NCBI GenBank assembly: GCA_963792445.1
Contig: CAWBWO010000017.1
Span: 62,001 to 126,000, forward strand
Length of the DNA: 64,000 nucleotides
Direction of reading: 5' to 3'
DNA from: Rummeliibacillus sp963792445
GTDB lineage: Bacteria > Bacillota > Bacilli > Bacillales_A > Planococcaceae
The notes under the pieces are model-generated. The model had not been told where the DNA came from, searched no databases, and was given only the letters and a program-made list of their open reading frames with translations. A program made the position numbers and the translations under genes. Position 1 is the stretch's first letter. Every line of letters begins with the position of its first letter. This document shows, in pieces, positions 41,918 to 50,680 of the stretch.

Positions 41918-42178
41918 TTAATTTGGACTACTGATTGTTTCGTTATCGGAATTTTTATTTTCTAACTGAATAGAATTTAATACGCTTTTGGTTTGATCAA
42001 TCGCAGCAATTTTCATAGCGTTATATGCTCGATAATGTGATTCATACGCTTCACTAGCCGATAACAATAGATTTGTGACGAAAAACAAAAAAATCATGGC
42101 AGATAATAGTAAAAAGCCCTTCTCATTTCTGAACATTTGGTACAATATACGCCCTACTCCTTTCATCCCCATTTGCAA
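41918..42178 (-). CDS. comGG: Competence pseudopilus protein ComGG
   Basis: An 86-residue protein with a short basic N-terminus and one hydrophobic helix after FRNEKGFLLLSAMIFLFF, a prepilin-like segment. It overlaps comGF and ends the comG operon, the position of comGG. It is shorter than the B. subtilis protein (about 124) and little conserved, as is normal for this gene. Confidence 0.7.
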   Translation of the reverse strand: MQMGMKGVGRILYQMFRNEKGFLLLSAMIFLFFVTNLLLSASEAYESHYRAYNAMKIAAIDQTKSVLNSIQLENKNSDNETISSPN

Positions 42179-42560
42179 AGTAGACTGTCATATTCACCAT
42201 ATAATTACGATAGTCAAAATTAGCATCTCTGATTCCAAATAATAAGGGCTGATACCCTTCCTCTCTTCTTAATTCACCATATCCAATTGCATGTACTCCT
42301 ACATCCCCTCTATTTGCGGTGAAATAATGAATACGCTTCTTTTCAAAATAAATTTCTTCTGCTTCGGTTAATTCATGTTGTAATTGAAATGCGAATAACT
42401 CCCATTGCAATTCATTCCTATTAAGAATTCCCTTATCTTTTTGACTATACCAAGTACAAAATAGCAAAAAGAAATGGGCAAACATAACCAAAATCATTAG
42501 TTGGAGCAATGAATCTAATAATGTAAAACCCCCATCCCCCTTTAATCTAAGGATTCGCAT
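42123..42560 (-). CDS. comGF: Competence pseudopilus protein ComGF
   Basis: A 145-residue minor pseudopilin with an N-terminal DGGFTLLDSLLQLMILVMFAHFFLLF processing-type segment split by the usual Gly-Phe and an IGYGELRREEGYQPLLFGI region typical of ComGF. Overlaps comGE and comGG. Confidence 0.82.
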   Translation of the reverse strand: MRILRLKGDGGFTLLDSLLQLMILVMFAHFFLLFCTWYSQKDKGILNRNELQWELFAFQLQHELTEAEEIYFEKKRIHYFTANRGDVGVHAIGYGELRREEGYQPLLFGIRDANFDYRNYMVNMTVYFANGDERSRAYIVPNVQK

Positions 42561-42852
42561 TTACACATAGCCTTTCGGTTTTTAAATTTATATATTGTAT
42601 ACAAATTTGACTCTCGTCTCCTTCCCAATAATAGATCACATCATCTATTTCAATTTCTCCTTGATATTTTTGAAACTTTTTAATATTACCAGCTGCGAAC
42701 AATGCTGCTTCTGCAGCGTGTAGACTTAATTTTTTGCTGTGAAGGGATGTCTCAAGATGATAAAAGAATGGCAATAATGTTCCAAAAATAAGAATAACGA
42801 TGGCAAATGATAATAATGATTCTGGCAAGGAATGTCCCTTTTCATTGAACAA
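42547..42852 (-). CDS. comGE: Competence pseudopilus protein ComGE
   Basis: A 101-residue minor pseudopilin with NEKGHSLPESLLSFAIVILIF, a type IV prepilin leader and hydrophobic helix carrying the Glu at position +5 in altered context. The soluble part has two Cys (CIQY, LCVNANP) that may form a disulfide. It overlaps comGD and comGF. Confidence 0.78.
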   Translation of the reverse strand: MFNEKGHSLPESLLSFAIVILIFGTLLPFFYHLETSLHSKKLSLHAAEAALFAAGNIKKFQKYQGEIEIDDVIYYWEGDESQICIQYINLKTERLCVNANP

Positions 42853-43315
42853 TTTTTACCCTTCCTTCACCTAGATACACAATTAGTTTCGTAAGCCTTC
42901 CGTTTATACTAAAAACCATTGTTCCTCCCTTAGCAACTGTATGCTTTTCGGTAAATTGAACAGTGTTCATATTGCTTGTATGATGGAATAGGATATTTTT
43001 AGGATATTTCCTAACGAGTATCGGCTTTTCTTTATTAATTTTCGATACATAGATACGAACCTCACTTAACTCTTTTGGCACATATAAATTTGTAGAGCTT
43101 TTATATTGATAGGATAAAGTTTGAGTCAATTCTATATCTGTTTTTAATTGTTGGATAAAGCGATCCTCTAATTGACGATCAAGCTGGTCCTTAAAGACAT
43201 TAATGCCAATCATACAAATAATCATCGTAATTGATAGCACCAATAACATCTCAATAAATGTAAAACCTTTTTGATTATTGTAGAAAACTTTATTCAGAAA
43301 CTTCAACTTTACCAT
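42842..43315 (-). CDS. comGD: Competence pseudopilus protein ComGD
   Basis: About 157 residues. The prepilin signature is QKGFTFIEMLLVLSITMII, with processing expected between Gly and Phe. The C-terminal YLGEGRVKIVQ matches ComGD (YLGSGRVNVE). The start is unsure: MVKLKFLNKV at 43315 lies inside comGC and has no clear ribosome-binding site, pointing to translational coupling; further in-frame starts lie upstream. Confidence 0.82.
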   Translation of the reverse strand: MVKLKFLNKVFYNNQKGFTFIEMLLVLSITMIICMIGINVFKDQLDRQLEDRFIQQLKTDIELTQTLSYQYKSSTNLYVPKELSEVRIYVSKINKEKPILVRKYPKNILFHHTSNMNTVQFTEKHTVAKGGTMVFSINGRLTKLIVYLGEGRVKIVQ

Positions 43316-43598
43316 CTGTAATCGTAATCGTTTGCCCTTTACAAGTATTTGAATCACTTGACTTTAAGTATTCCTCGTCCGCTAATTCTGTAGTTGATGT
43401 AGGATATTCTCCCAAATCTATTCTGTATGCTTCTACTTGTCCTTGGACCATTTTGACATAGGCGTCACACCCTTTTTTATCGACAGTTGCAAAATGTTTG
43501 GTAACATTCGGAATGGCAATCAGGACTAATATAGCAATGATAAAAAGTACGATTAACATCTCGATTAAAGTAAAACCTTTTTGATTCATTCTTTTCAT
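43290..43598 (-). CDS. comGC: Major competence pseudopilin ComGC
   Basis: A 102-residue pseudopilin. Leader MKRMNQKG, then the processed N-terminus FTLIEMLIVLFIIAILVLIAI with Glu5. The soluble part has two Cys (DKKGCDAY, SNTCKGQ) that likely form the disulfide known for ComGC. It is the main pilus subunit for DNA uptake. Read with comGA and comGB as one operon. Confidence 0.93.
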   Translation of the reverse strand: MKRMNQKGFTLIEMLIVLFIIAILVLIAIPNVTKHFATVDKKGCDAYVKMVQGQVEAYRIDLGEYPTSTTELADEEYLKSSDSNTCKGQTITITDGKVEVSE

Positions 43599-43615
43599 AA
43601 ATCATGATCCTCCCT

Positions 43616-44689
43616 TTAAATAAGATCCATCATTTCATACATTGGCAGTAAAATAGCTAAATAAGCACCTAAAATACAAAGTGCAATGACAAGAAAAAGT
43701 AATGGTTGTACAAAAGCGAGTATCCTTTGAACATTATTTTCTGTTCGTTCAACAAGAAATTCACTATAAATTTGTAATTCTCGTCCTAAATTTCCTCCCT
43801 GTTCACCATGTAGGACATGCGCATAAAACCCTTTATAAAAACAATTTTCTCTCTCTATCGCAGTTGATAAGGCCTCTCCAAAGATTATTCTCTTTTGAAT
43901 GATTTCTGCAATTTCTGCTAAATAAGGTTGCAATGTCTGTTTCTGTAGAATGTCGAGAGCTTCCTGCATCGAAATTCCACTTTCAATTAAGCCACCTAAT
44001 TCGTAAGCAATTTGTCGAGTCAATTGTAATTTAAAATTGCGATTCACAATTGGAATTTTCAACAAAAAGTCCAACCGTTCTTTAATAGTCTTTTTCTTTA
44101 ACCAACGCCAAAAGAAAATGAATAGTAAAACAAACACAATGGCTAATACTATAAATAAATCTGGTAAGTGTAAAAAGAATGCAGATAAAGTCAATTGAAC
44201 ATTACCTTCTGAAGCTCGATTATTCATCATAAACGACATATTCGGTAAAAAGTACGTTCTAAAAGCCCAAAATAACAAAATTAAAAATATAAATAGCATG
44301 ATTGGGTATGTCAGTAATTTTAGTAAACGCTGTCTGTTACGCTCTTTCTTTTCTAATTGATTTGCAACAGTGTTCAACGCTTGAACTGTTTTGCCATGTT
44401 GTTCCGCAACTAATATGGTCATCAGATAAATATTTGGAATTCCTAACACTTTCAGTACATCTGACATGGACGAACCGTTACGTAATTGCTCTAAAAGTTG
44501 ATTTTCTAAGTCAGACTTATTATTTAAATGATGAGGCATTAACATAAATAAGGAATCCGAGAATGTATATCCTTCATTTAGCAGAACACTCATTTTTTTT
44601 AATAATTGTGCAGGTTCTCTTAGTGGAAACTTTCTTTTAATAAAATGATTATCCACTCGTTTTTTCCTTAGGTCTAAGGGTAATGACAC
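43616..44689 (-). CDS. comGB: Competence pilus inner-membrane protein ComGB
   Basis: A 357-residue GspF/PilC-type platform protein. Two repeats of the GspF fold are seen (about 20–145 and 225–345), each with a LLNEGYTFSDSLFML or LIESGISMQEALDIL helix, and three transmembrane segments near 125–145, 170–195 and 325–350. It overlaps the end of comGA by 41 bases. It anchors the pilus assembly machine. Confidence 0.92.
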   Translation of the reverse strand: MSLPLDLRKKRVDNHFIKRKFPLREPAQLLKKMSVLLNEGYTFSDSLFMLMPHHLNNKSDLENQLLEQLRNGSSMSDVLKVLGIPNIYLMTILVAEQHGKTVQALNTVANQLEKKERNRQRLLKLLTYPIMLFIFLILLFWAFRTYFLPNMSFMMNNRASEGNVQLTLSAFFLHLPDLFIVLAIVFVLLFIFFWRWLKKKTIKERLDFLLKIPIVNRNFKLQLTRQIAYELGGLIESGISMQEALDILQKQTLQPYLAEIAEIIQKRIIFGEALSTAIERENCFYKGFYAHVLHGEQGGNLGRELQIYSEFLVERTENNVQRILAFVQPLLFLVIALCILGAYLAILLPMYEMMDLI

Positions 44690-45680
44690 CTGATCTTACC
44701 CCCTTTTCCATTTGACCTTTTAATGTAAATTCATCCGGTAGTTGATAGGAGCGACCATATTCAATTGCTCTAAATGCATCTACTAAAAAATGATTTGCTA
44801 GTATTTCATAAATAGCCGTTGTTTGCTGCAACAAATTGGAATAAACAAGACGTTGTGCAACCACACCTAAAACTGTTTGTTTCAGTTCTTCAAGTGAAAT
44901 CCCTAAATCTAATAATCGATAAATGCAACCAATCGTATCTTTGCTATGAATAGTCGTAACAACAAAATGACCAGTTAACACAGCTTCGATAGCGATTTCT
45001 GCAGTTTCACGATCTCGTATTTCACCGATCATTATCACGTCTGGCGAATGTCTTAATATAGCTTTTAATCCCACCGCATAGGTGACTCCTGCTCTTTCAT
45101 TCACTTGAATTTGTAACAAATTTGATTGATTATTTTCTACAGGATCTTCCAGTGAAATAATATGTTTTTGATGATTCGTCGCGAGATGGTGGATTAAAGA
45201 ATATAAGGTTGTTGATTTTCCACTTCCAGTTGGACCAGTTACAAATAAAATACCTTGAGGCTGTTCAGCAAGTTGAATTAATTGTTTTGCTGAGTCCGCA
45301 AATAAACTTAAAGCTGAAATAGGTAAAGTTCGATTTTGAAGCATAATGCGTATCACAAGACTTTCTTTTAAAAATACTGACGGTAGTGTTGATACACGAA
45401 AAGAAATTTGTTGATCGTTGAATTTTTGCTCGAATGAGCCACTTTGGGGTTTTCTTTTTTCACTAATATCTAATGAGGATAAAAATTTTAAATAAGAAAT
45501 CATTCGATCTCCTATATCTTGGGGAAGTTTTCCAGCCGCTTTTAGCTGACCATATTTTCGAAAGTGAATTTCATATAGATTTTCTGTAGGCATTAAGTGC
45601 AAATCTGATGCACCGAATTTTATCGCTTTTTGGAGTAGATGCATTACTTTTTGTTCAATAATTGTTTCAGTAAAAGACAT
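44649..45680 (-). CDS. comGA: Competence pilus assembly ATPase ComGA
   Basis: A 343-residue GspE/PilB-family ATPase. Walker A GPTGSGKSTTLYSL is near residue 143, the Asp box SLEDPVEN near 178, Walker B/secretion motif VIMIGEIRDRETAEIA near 210, and the His box VLTGHFVVTTIHSKD near 230. First gene of the comG operon. A TATAAT at 45732–45737 (minus strand) and a short inverted repeat lie upstream. No clear ComK box was found by eye. Confidence 0.95.
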   Translation of the reverse strand: MSFTETIIEQKVMHLLQKAIKFGASDLHLMPTENLYEIHFRKYGQLKAAGKLPQDIGDRMISYLKFLSSLDISEKRKPQSGSFEQKFNDQQISFRVSTLPSVFLKESLVIRIMLQNRTLPISALSLFADSAKQLIQLAEQPQGILFVTGPTGSGKSTTLYSLIHHLATNHQKHIISLEDPVENNQSNLLQIQVNERAGVTYAVGLKAILRHSPDVIMIGEIRDRETAEIAIEAVLTGHFVVTTIHSKDTIGCIYRLLDLGISLEELKQTVLGVVAQRLVYSNLLQQTTAIYEILANHFLVDAFRAIEYGRSYQLPDEFTLKGQMEKGVRSGVITLRPKEKTSG

Positions 45681-45698
45681 TTTACCTCCTTCAACCTT

Positions 45699-45724
45699 AC
45701 AAGTAATGACCGCTCGTTACTTGT
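45699..45724. promoter_or_regulatory. Inverted repeat in the comGA leader
   Basis: ACAAGTAA (45699–45706) and TTACTTGT (45717–45724) are perfect 8-bp arms around a ten-base loop, about 20–45 bases upstream of the comGA start codon. A minus-strand TATAAT lies just upstream. It could be a leader hairpin or an operator. Confidence 0.4.
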
Positions 45725-45810
45725 TAACAACATTATACATGGTTTATATTGGAAATGGAAGAATTAATTTCTACAAAATAATAAGAATATCCCCATATAT
45801 CCTCAACAAT

Positions 45811-45830
45811 TTTAGTGCTATAACACTAAA
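45811..45830. promoter_or_regulatory. Palindrome in the comGA / HTH-regulator divergent region
   Basis: TTTAGTG-CTATAA-CACTAAA, a perfect 7-bp inverted repeat in the 306-base gap between divergent genes. It is a candidate operator for the regulator encoded at 45987, about 155 bases from its start codon. The rest of the gap is AT-rich with no gene. Confidence 0.45.
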
Positions 45831-45986
45831 ATAACTGATATTTCGATTATTTCCTAGAGATATATTCCTGAAATATCACAAAAAAATCACATTTACTGAA
45901 TAATAGTAGCTATTTTACTGATAAAATTGAATTATTATATTATTGAATTATAATAATAATGATCACACTGGAGGTGAAATGATTAT

Positions 45987-46682
45987 ATGATTAATCAACT
46001 TAAAGTAACCAGCACACTATCAGATGAGACGAGATTTTCTATTTATCAATATATGCTCCAAGAAAAGAAGTCCTTTTCTGTTCAAGATATTGCAGAACGC
46101 TTCCAAATTCACCCTAATGTAGCGAGACTCCATTTGACGAAACTAACTGAAATTGAAGTAATTAGTTCAGAATATGAAAAAACCGGTAAAGGTGGCCGAC
46201 CAGGAAGAAAGTATAAAGCGGAGCAAGTAGGCATAACTTTGTCTTTTCCAAAACGAAATTATGATGATTTGTTAGATTGGACACTTGAGATTCTCTCAGA
46301 ATTTGGCGATGAAGCTACTCGCATCGGTAAGAAAATTTGCCATAAAAAAGGTATTGGTGATATGGAAAAACTTATCTCAAGTCATGGCAAAGATAAAAAC
46401 TTATTAACTTTAGACGAAAAAGTTGAGTATATTACGGAAGCAGCTTCATTAATTGGCTATGTTCCACTAATAAAAGATACACCAGATGGAAAAACGATAT
46501 CCTTTGCGGTTTATAACTGTCCATTTCTAAATGAAGTAGAAAAACATTCACAACTTATTTGTGATTTACATGAATCGTACCTATCAGGACAGTTTGACTA
46601 TCTTTTTGAAGTAAAAGATTTTGCTCAAATTGAAAGTATGACACAGAGTTGCGATTACTGTACTTATCATGTGAATATATAA
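45987..46682 (+). CDS. COG2345-like HTH regulator with a C-terminal Cys cluster
   Basis: A 231-residue protein. Residues 5–75 form a winged helix-turn-helix (LSDETRFSIYQYML...VQDIAERFQIHPNVARLHLTKL) with the wing GKGGRPGRKYK. The C-terminal part has NCPFLNE near 177, LICDLH near 192 and a final SCDYCTYH. This Cys arrangement, C-x13-C then a distant C-x2-C, is reminiscent of SufR-type regulators that bind an iron-sulfur cluster. The ribosome-binding site GGAGGTGAAATG is good. A palindrome upstream may be its operator. Target genes are unknown. Confidence 0.78.
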   Translation: MINQLKVTSTLSDETRFSIYQYMLQEKKSFSVQDIAERFQIHPNVARLHLTKLTEIEVISSEYEKTGKGGRPGRKYKAEQVGITLSFPKRNYDDLLDWTLEILSEFGDEATRIGKKICHKKGIGDMEKLISSHGKDKNLLTLDEKVEYITEAASLIGYVPLIKDTPDGKTISFAVYNCPFLNEVEKHSQLICDLHESYLSGQFDYLFEVKDFAQIESMTQSCDYCTYHVNI

Positions 46683-46817
46683 TAAACTATACTTAAGATT
46701 TAGTTAGTCTTTGCATTAATTATCACAAAGTCTTTCAACTTGCAGTTTACATGTATCATGAAAATCATTTATAATAATTATGAGATTATTGTGTCGTCGA
46801 AAAGGAGGGAATCGTAC

Positions 46818-47060
46818 ATGGATAATATGTATAAAGTGCTTGGCTTCTGGACAGGTATTTTCGCAGTTATGTTTTATTTAGGTGGTATGAAAGAGGTTTC
46901 GCTATTATTCGTAGCTAACACAGGATTTTTCCTTCTATTAGGCTTTTTAAACCTTACAGAACGTATGTATATGTACATTTTCGGTGCTTACTTAACAGTA
47001 TTCTTTGCTGGATTCACGTATTATGCTACATTCATTCACGTACCTGGTTTAGAACATTAA
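46818..47060 (+). CDS. yqgY: DUF2626 small membrane protein (YqgY-like)
   Basis: An 80-residue protein starting at ATG 46818 after AAAGGAGGG. It has three hydrophobic helices and the strongly conserved LNLTERMYMYIFGAYLTVFF stretch. It is next to yqgX as in B. subtilis. In-frame codons upstream of 46818 lack support. Function unknown. Confidence 0.87.
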   Translation: MDNMYKVLGFWTGIFAVMFYLGGMKEVSLLFVANTGFFLLLGFLNLTERMYMYIFGAYLTVFFAGFTYYATFIHVPGLEH

Positions 47061-47065
47061 TAGTT

Positions 47066-47096
47066 CAAAAAGACAGTCATTTGACTGTCTTTTTGT
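47066..47096 (+). terminator. Terminator of yqgY
   Basis: AAAAGACAGTCA / TGACTGTCTTTTT hairpin with T-run. Confidence 0.85.
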
Positions 47097-47164
47097 TTTC
47101 TACTTTAGTTTTCATTATTGGTTATAACGGTAAATCAACTACTATTGATTAGACTCTTTTTTAT

Positions 47165-47803
47165 CTAAAATCCATTTAAAAACGGGTTTTGCTCCATTTC
47201 AATATCAACCCTAGTAGGATTTCCATGACCAGGATAAATGATTATCTCTTCATCAAGTGTTAATAACTTTTCATGAATGGAAGATAAGAGTTGCTTACTA
47301 TCTCCACCTTCTAAATCAGTTCTGCCAATACTACCTTCAAATAATGTGTCCCCTACAATAGCAAAACCATCATCATTAAATAAGAATGTAATGCTACCAG
47401 GCGAATGACCAGGAGTGTGCAACATTTTAAATGTAAAATTGCCAATCTCTACTATTTTCTCTTCGCTGATTAATTGATCAGCAGGTGCAACAATTATATC
47501 AGGTATTTCTGCATACTTGGTTGAGCCATTCTTCTTAGGATCTTGCAACCAACTAGATTCCTTTTTATGCAAGTAAACTGGTATTTTGAATGCTTCTCTT
47601 ACAGCATCAACTCCACCAATATGGTCAAAATGAGCATGCGTTAAAAGAATGGCAAGGGGCTTAAGATTAAGCGCTCTTAATTGTTTTACAAGTTTTTCTC
47701 CTTCACCACCAGGATCAATTACCAAACATTCATTTTCTGAATTACTAATTAAATAACAATTGGCTTGAACGGGTCCTAGTGGATATGTACGAACATTCAA
47801 CAT
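47165..47803 (-). CDS. yqgX: Metallo-beta-lactamase fold hydrolase YqgX
   Basis: About 212 residues. A glyoxalase II-like MBL protein with the zinc motif THAHFDHIGG near residue 58, HTPGHSPGSITF near 130, GDTLFEGSIGRTDL near 150 and YPGHGNPT near 195. I start at MLNVRTYPLG (47803) with AGAGGTG eight bases upstream; earlier in-frame starts overlap that site. The substrate may be a thioester or persulfide; this cannot be told from sequence. Confidence 0.9.
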   Translation of the reverse strand: MLNVRTYPLGPVQANCYLISNSENECLVIDPGGEGEKLVKQLRALNLKPLAILLTHAHFDHIGGVDAVREAFKIPVYLHKKESSWLQDPKKNGSTKYAEIPDIIVAPADQLISEEKIVEIGNFTFKMLHTPGHSPGSITFLFNDDGFAIVGDTLFEGSIGRTDLEGGDSKQLLSSIHEKLLTLDEEIIIYPGHGNPTRVDIEMEQNPFLNGF

Positions 47804-48027
47804 TTTCATCACCTCTTCTACATTATACAGTTTAATCAATAGTTAGCTACTAACCGAGTAGCTTCTATTACAAAAATTATTAATAAATGATTCTAAAATT
47901 TCCAATTTATCGCTAAGTTCAAATATCCGTCACTTTTAGTTCTCGACAAAAGCCGTAAATAGCTTTACAATAGAGAAGGAATATTTTTTGCGACATTCAT
48001 TTTCTGATGTCGAAAGGAGTGTCTATA

Positions 48028-48210
48028 TTGAACTTATTAATGGTTATTTTTGGCCTAGTTGCAATTCTAGGTCTTGTTGGCACTGTGCAAAGTCTTAAAG
48101 AAAAAGCTATTCTTGGAATTATTTTTCACTTCGCAGCTTTCGCAGTGTTCGGATGGTTCGTAGTGATGACTGTCCTACACCAAGGTTTTCCACCAAGTCT
48201 TCATCACTAA
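48028..48210 (+). CDS. yqgW: DUF2759 small membrane protein (YqgW-like)
   Basis: A 60-residue protein with two hydrophobic helices (about 2–22 and 30–53) and an HQGFPP tail. It starts at TTG 48028, eight bases after AAAGGAG; an ATG seven codons upstream precedes the ribosome-binding site and is unlikely. Same position as yqgW near yqgX in B. subtilis. Function unknown. Confidence 0.78.
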   Translation: MNLLMVIFGLVAILGLVGTVQSLKEKAILGIIFHFAAFAVFGWFVVMTVLHQGFPPSLHH

Positions 48211-48224
48211 TATTTATATTGGTA

Positions 48225-48262
48225 CAAAAAAGATATCCTATAATAGGATATCTTTTTTGTTT
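48225..48262 (+). terminator. Terminator of yqgW
   Basis: AAAAAGATATCCTAT / ATAGGATATCTTTTTT hairpin with T-run. Confidence 0.85.
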
Positions 48263-48307
48263 TGTTCATAAGTTATTCGTCCAATCATAATCTGATATTT
48301 AATATAA

Positions 48308-48342
48308 GAAAAGCCACATAGCTATTTAAGTGCTATGTGGCT
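48308..48342 (-). terminator. Terminator of ltaS
   Basis: AGCCACATAGC / GCTATGTGGCT hairpin with a nine-base loop and TTTTC tail on the minus strand. Confidence 0.82.
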
Positions 48343-48360
48343 ATCAATTTTCATATAAGG

Positions 48361-50256
48361 CTACTTCTTACTATTATCTTCGGATTTTCCTGATTCCTTG
48401 TCGTAGAAACGAAGCAAATCACCATTGATAATTTTATCAGAGTAGTATAGCTTTTTATTTGCTTGATCAATATATGGAGCACAGTTTTTAGAATCAGTTT
48501 GAACTTCAGTTTTCTTGTCGTAACATACTTCCCCTGCATATACAAATTTATCTGTTACGAATCGTCCATCACGGAACGCTATAAAGTCTTTATGATTTTT
48601 TGAGAATAAGTCTGTTCCCATTTGTAGATCTTTTGATGTATCTACACCTAGTAAATGTAAGACAGTTGGTCGTACGTCCATTTGACCAGCAACTTCATGC
48701 ATTTGTTTACCAATACCTGAATGTGGTATATGGATAAAGAATGGTACTCGTTGAAGTTGTGCAGAGTCAAATGGTGTGATTGAATCTTTTCCTAAATATT
48801 GAGCCATTGCTTTATTATGGTTTTCAGAAATACCATAGTGGTCACCATACATAACAATTATAGAATTATCGTATAATCCAGATGCTTTTAGATCTTTAAA
48901 TAACTCTTTAATCGCTTCATCTGTATATCGTACAGTTTGGAAATAGCGATTTACAGTATTGTCACTAGATGTGTATGGTTTAATAAATTGGTCTTCTGGA
49001 TCAGATGTAAATGGAAAATGGTTAGACAATGTTATCATACGAGTATAGAAAGGTTGAGGCATTGTCTTCATAATTTGAACAGATTGATCCATAAACGGAA
49101 TATCTTTTAATCCCCAGTTTGCTGAGTTATCATCAGTTACTTTATAAGAATCTACATCGTAGAAATGCTTAATATTTAATGCTTGATACATCATATCACG
49201 ATTCCAGAAGCTCTTATTATTGGCGTGAAGTACGGAAGTATAATAGCCATTATGATTTAAGCTATCTGCCATTGAGTTAAATGTATTTCCACTGTTTGTG
49301 AAGAATACTGCACCACCACCAGTACCATATAATGAGTTTTCAATAATAAACTCTGCATCTGATGTTTTTCCTAAACCAGTTTGATGATAAAAGTTATCAA
49401 AATAGAATGTGTCTTTATCTTTTGATAGTTTGTTTAGGAATGGCGTAATTTCTTGACCATTCATTTTATGATTAATCACGAAGTTTTGAGTAGATTCTAA
49501 TGAAATAATGATGACATTACGTTTTTTAGCTACTCCAAAAGTTTTTGGTTTGTCATTACTTTGATTTGATTTTACATAGTTTGTGACTTCTGTTAACTCA
49601 CTGCCATCAGCCAGTGCACGTTGAGCATGAGATTTAGATTGTACAAATATATCATATAAATGATAGTTATACGTACCAATGTTTTTAACTAATAGTTCAC
49701 GGTCAAAGCTACGAGTCAATAACTGTGGTCTTTCAGTTTCTGCAAGGCCTAAGTTTAAGAAAAGCATTGCAAATGAAAGTACAAAGTATGTGCGTCTCAT
49801 ATTTGGTTTTACAACAATAGCTTTTTTTGCAATCGGTAAAAACTTAACTGCCAAAATTAATAATACTACGTCTGTAAAATAGAAAACATCTGCGAAGTTA
49901 ATAGAAGATTTAGCAGAATTCCCTAAATCACCAAAGTTATTAGTTTGGAACAATACAGGTAGTGTTATAAAATCATTAAAGAATCTATAAAATGCTACAT
50001 TAGCATAAACAACAATAGATAGTATCACACTCACTGTAATCAAGTAACGATTGCGTACTTTTGAAGATTTAAAGAATAATGAAATCCCATAAATAAACAA
50101 TAAGAACGCAAGCGGATTGATAAATAATATTATTTGTTGCATGACATTTTCAATTTTCATATCAAAACTTGTAAGATAAGTGATGTATGTCTTAATCCAA
50201 GTGGTGACAATTGCGATCACCAATATTGAATGTTTAGGTAGCTTATCAAGTTTCAT
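48361..50256 (-). CDS. ltaS: Lipoteichoic acid synthase (polyglycerolphosphate synthase)
   Basis: About 631 residues. Five N-terminal transmembrane segments (within 1–190) are followed by an extracellular sulfatase-fold domain. The catalytic Thr is in QTGLGKTSDAEFIIENSLY near residue 290, preceded by the metal-binding IISLESTQNFVI and followed by YGDHYGISENHN near 465. It polymerises glycerol-phosphate from phosphatidylglycerol onto the glycolipid anchor. Starts at ATG 50256, nine bases after AGGAGG. Corresponds to the yqgS position; other paralogues may exist elsewhere. Confidence 0.94.
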   Translation of the reverse strand: MKLDKLPKHSILVIAIVTTWIKTYITYLTSFDMKIENVMQQIILFINPLAFLLFIYGISLFFKSSKVRNRYLITVSVILSIVVYANVAFYRFFNDFITLPVLFQTNNFGDLGNSAKSSINFADVFYFTDVVLLILAVKFLPIAKKAIVVKPNMRRTYFVLSFAMLFLNLGLAETERPQLLTRSFDRELLVKNIGTYNYHLYDIFVQSKSHAQRALADGSELTEVTNYVKSNQSNDKPKTFGVAKKRNVIIISLESTQNFVINHKMNGQEITPFLNKLSKDKDTFYFDNFYHQTGLGKTSDAEFIIENSLYGTGGGAVFFTNSGNTFNSMADSLNHNGYYTSVLHANNKSFWNRDMMYQALNIKHFYDVDSYKVTDDNSANWGLKDIPFMDQSVQIMKTMPQPFYTRMITLSNHFPFTSDPEDQFIKPYTSSDNTVNRYFQTVRYTDEAIKELFKDLKASGLYDNSIIVMYGDHYGISENHNKAMAQYLGKDSITPFDSAQLQRVPFFIHIPHSGIGKQMHEVAGQMDVRPTVLHLLGVDTSKDLQMGTDLFSKNHKDFIAFRDGRFVTDKFVYAGEVCYDKKTEVQTDSKNCAPYIDQANKKLYYSDKIINGDLLRFYDKESGKSEDNSKK

Positions 50257-50448
50257 TCCTAACATCCTCCTACTTTCTTTCGTAACAATTTTAATTCCAT
50301 CATTGAAAGAAACAAATTTTATATTAATCCTTTTTTTACAATAACGCAACAATTTTATTACATTTTCTTAAATGTAATCATTAATATGCACTCAAATATA
50401 AACGTATTCTTTCATTAAAGGTTTCACTACTCTTCAAATTTAATTTCC

Positions 50449-50664
50449 TTATTTCAAATCTAGATTTTTCTCTTTTTCTAATTTAACAACTTCCGTTTTT
50501 AAAATATGGCGAGCTGATTGAAATTCTCTCGTTTCGATTAAACCTGCTTTATACAGCTCAACTAAATCCATTTCCATCAATTGCAAATCCCCAATACGAT
50601 TCTTCGTGTAGACAAAAGTACCGAAGCGTTTTAAAAGCTGCATAACATCATAAACTGTTTCCAA
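50449..50664 (-). CDS. yqgQ: DUF910 protein YqgQ
   Basis: A 71-residue, helical, charged protein starting METVYDVMQLLKRFGTFVY with the YqgQ family string YKAGLIETREFQSARHIL. Sixteen bases after yqgN. A nucleic-acid role has been suggested for the family; not evident here. The rhomboid gene yqgP, next to it in B. subtilis, is absent. Confidence 0.87.
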   Translation of the reverse strand: METVYDVMQLLKRFGTFVYTKNRIGDLQLMEMDLVELYKAGLIETREFQSARHILKTEVVKLEKEKNLDLK

Positions 50665-50680
50665 GGGAAAATTACCCCTT

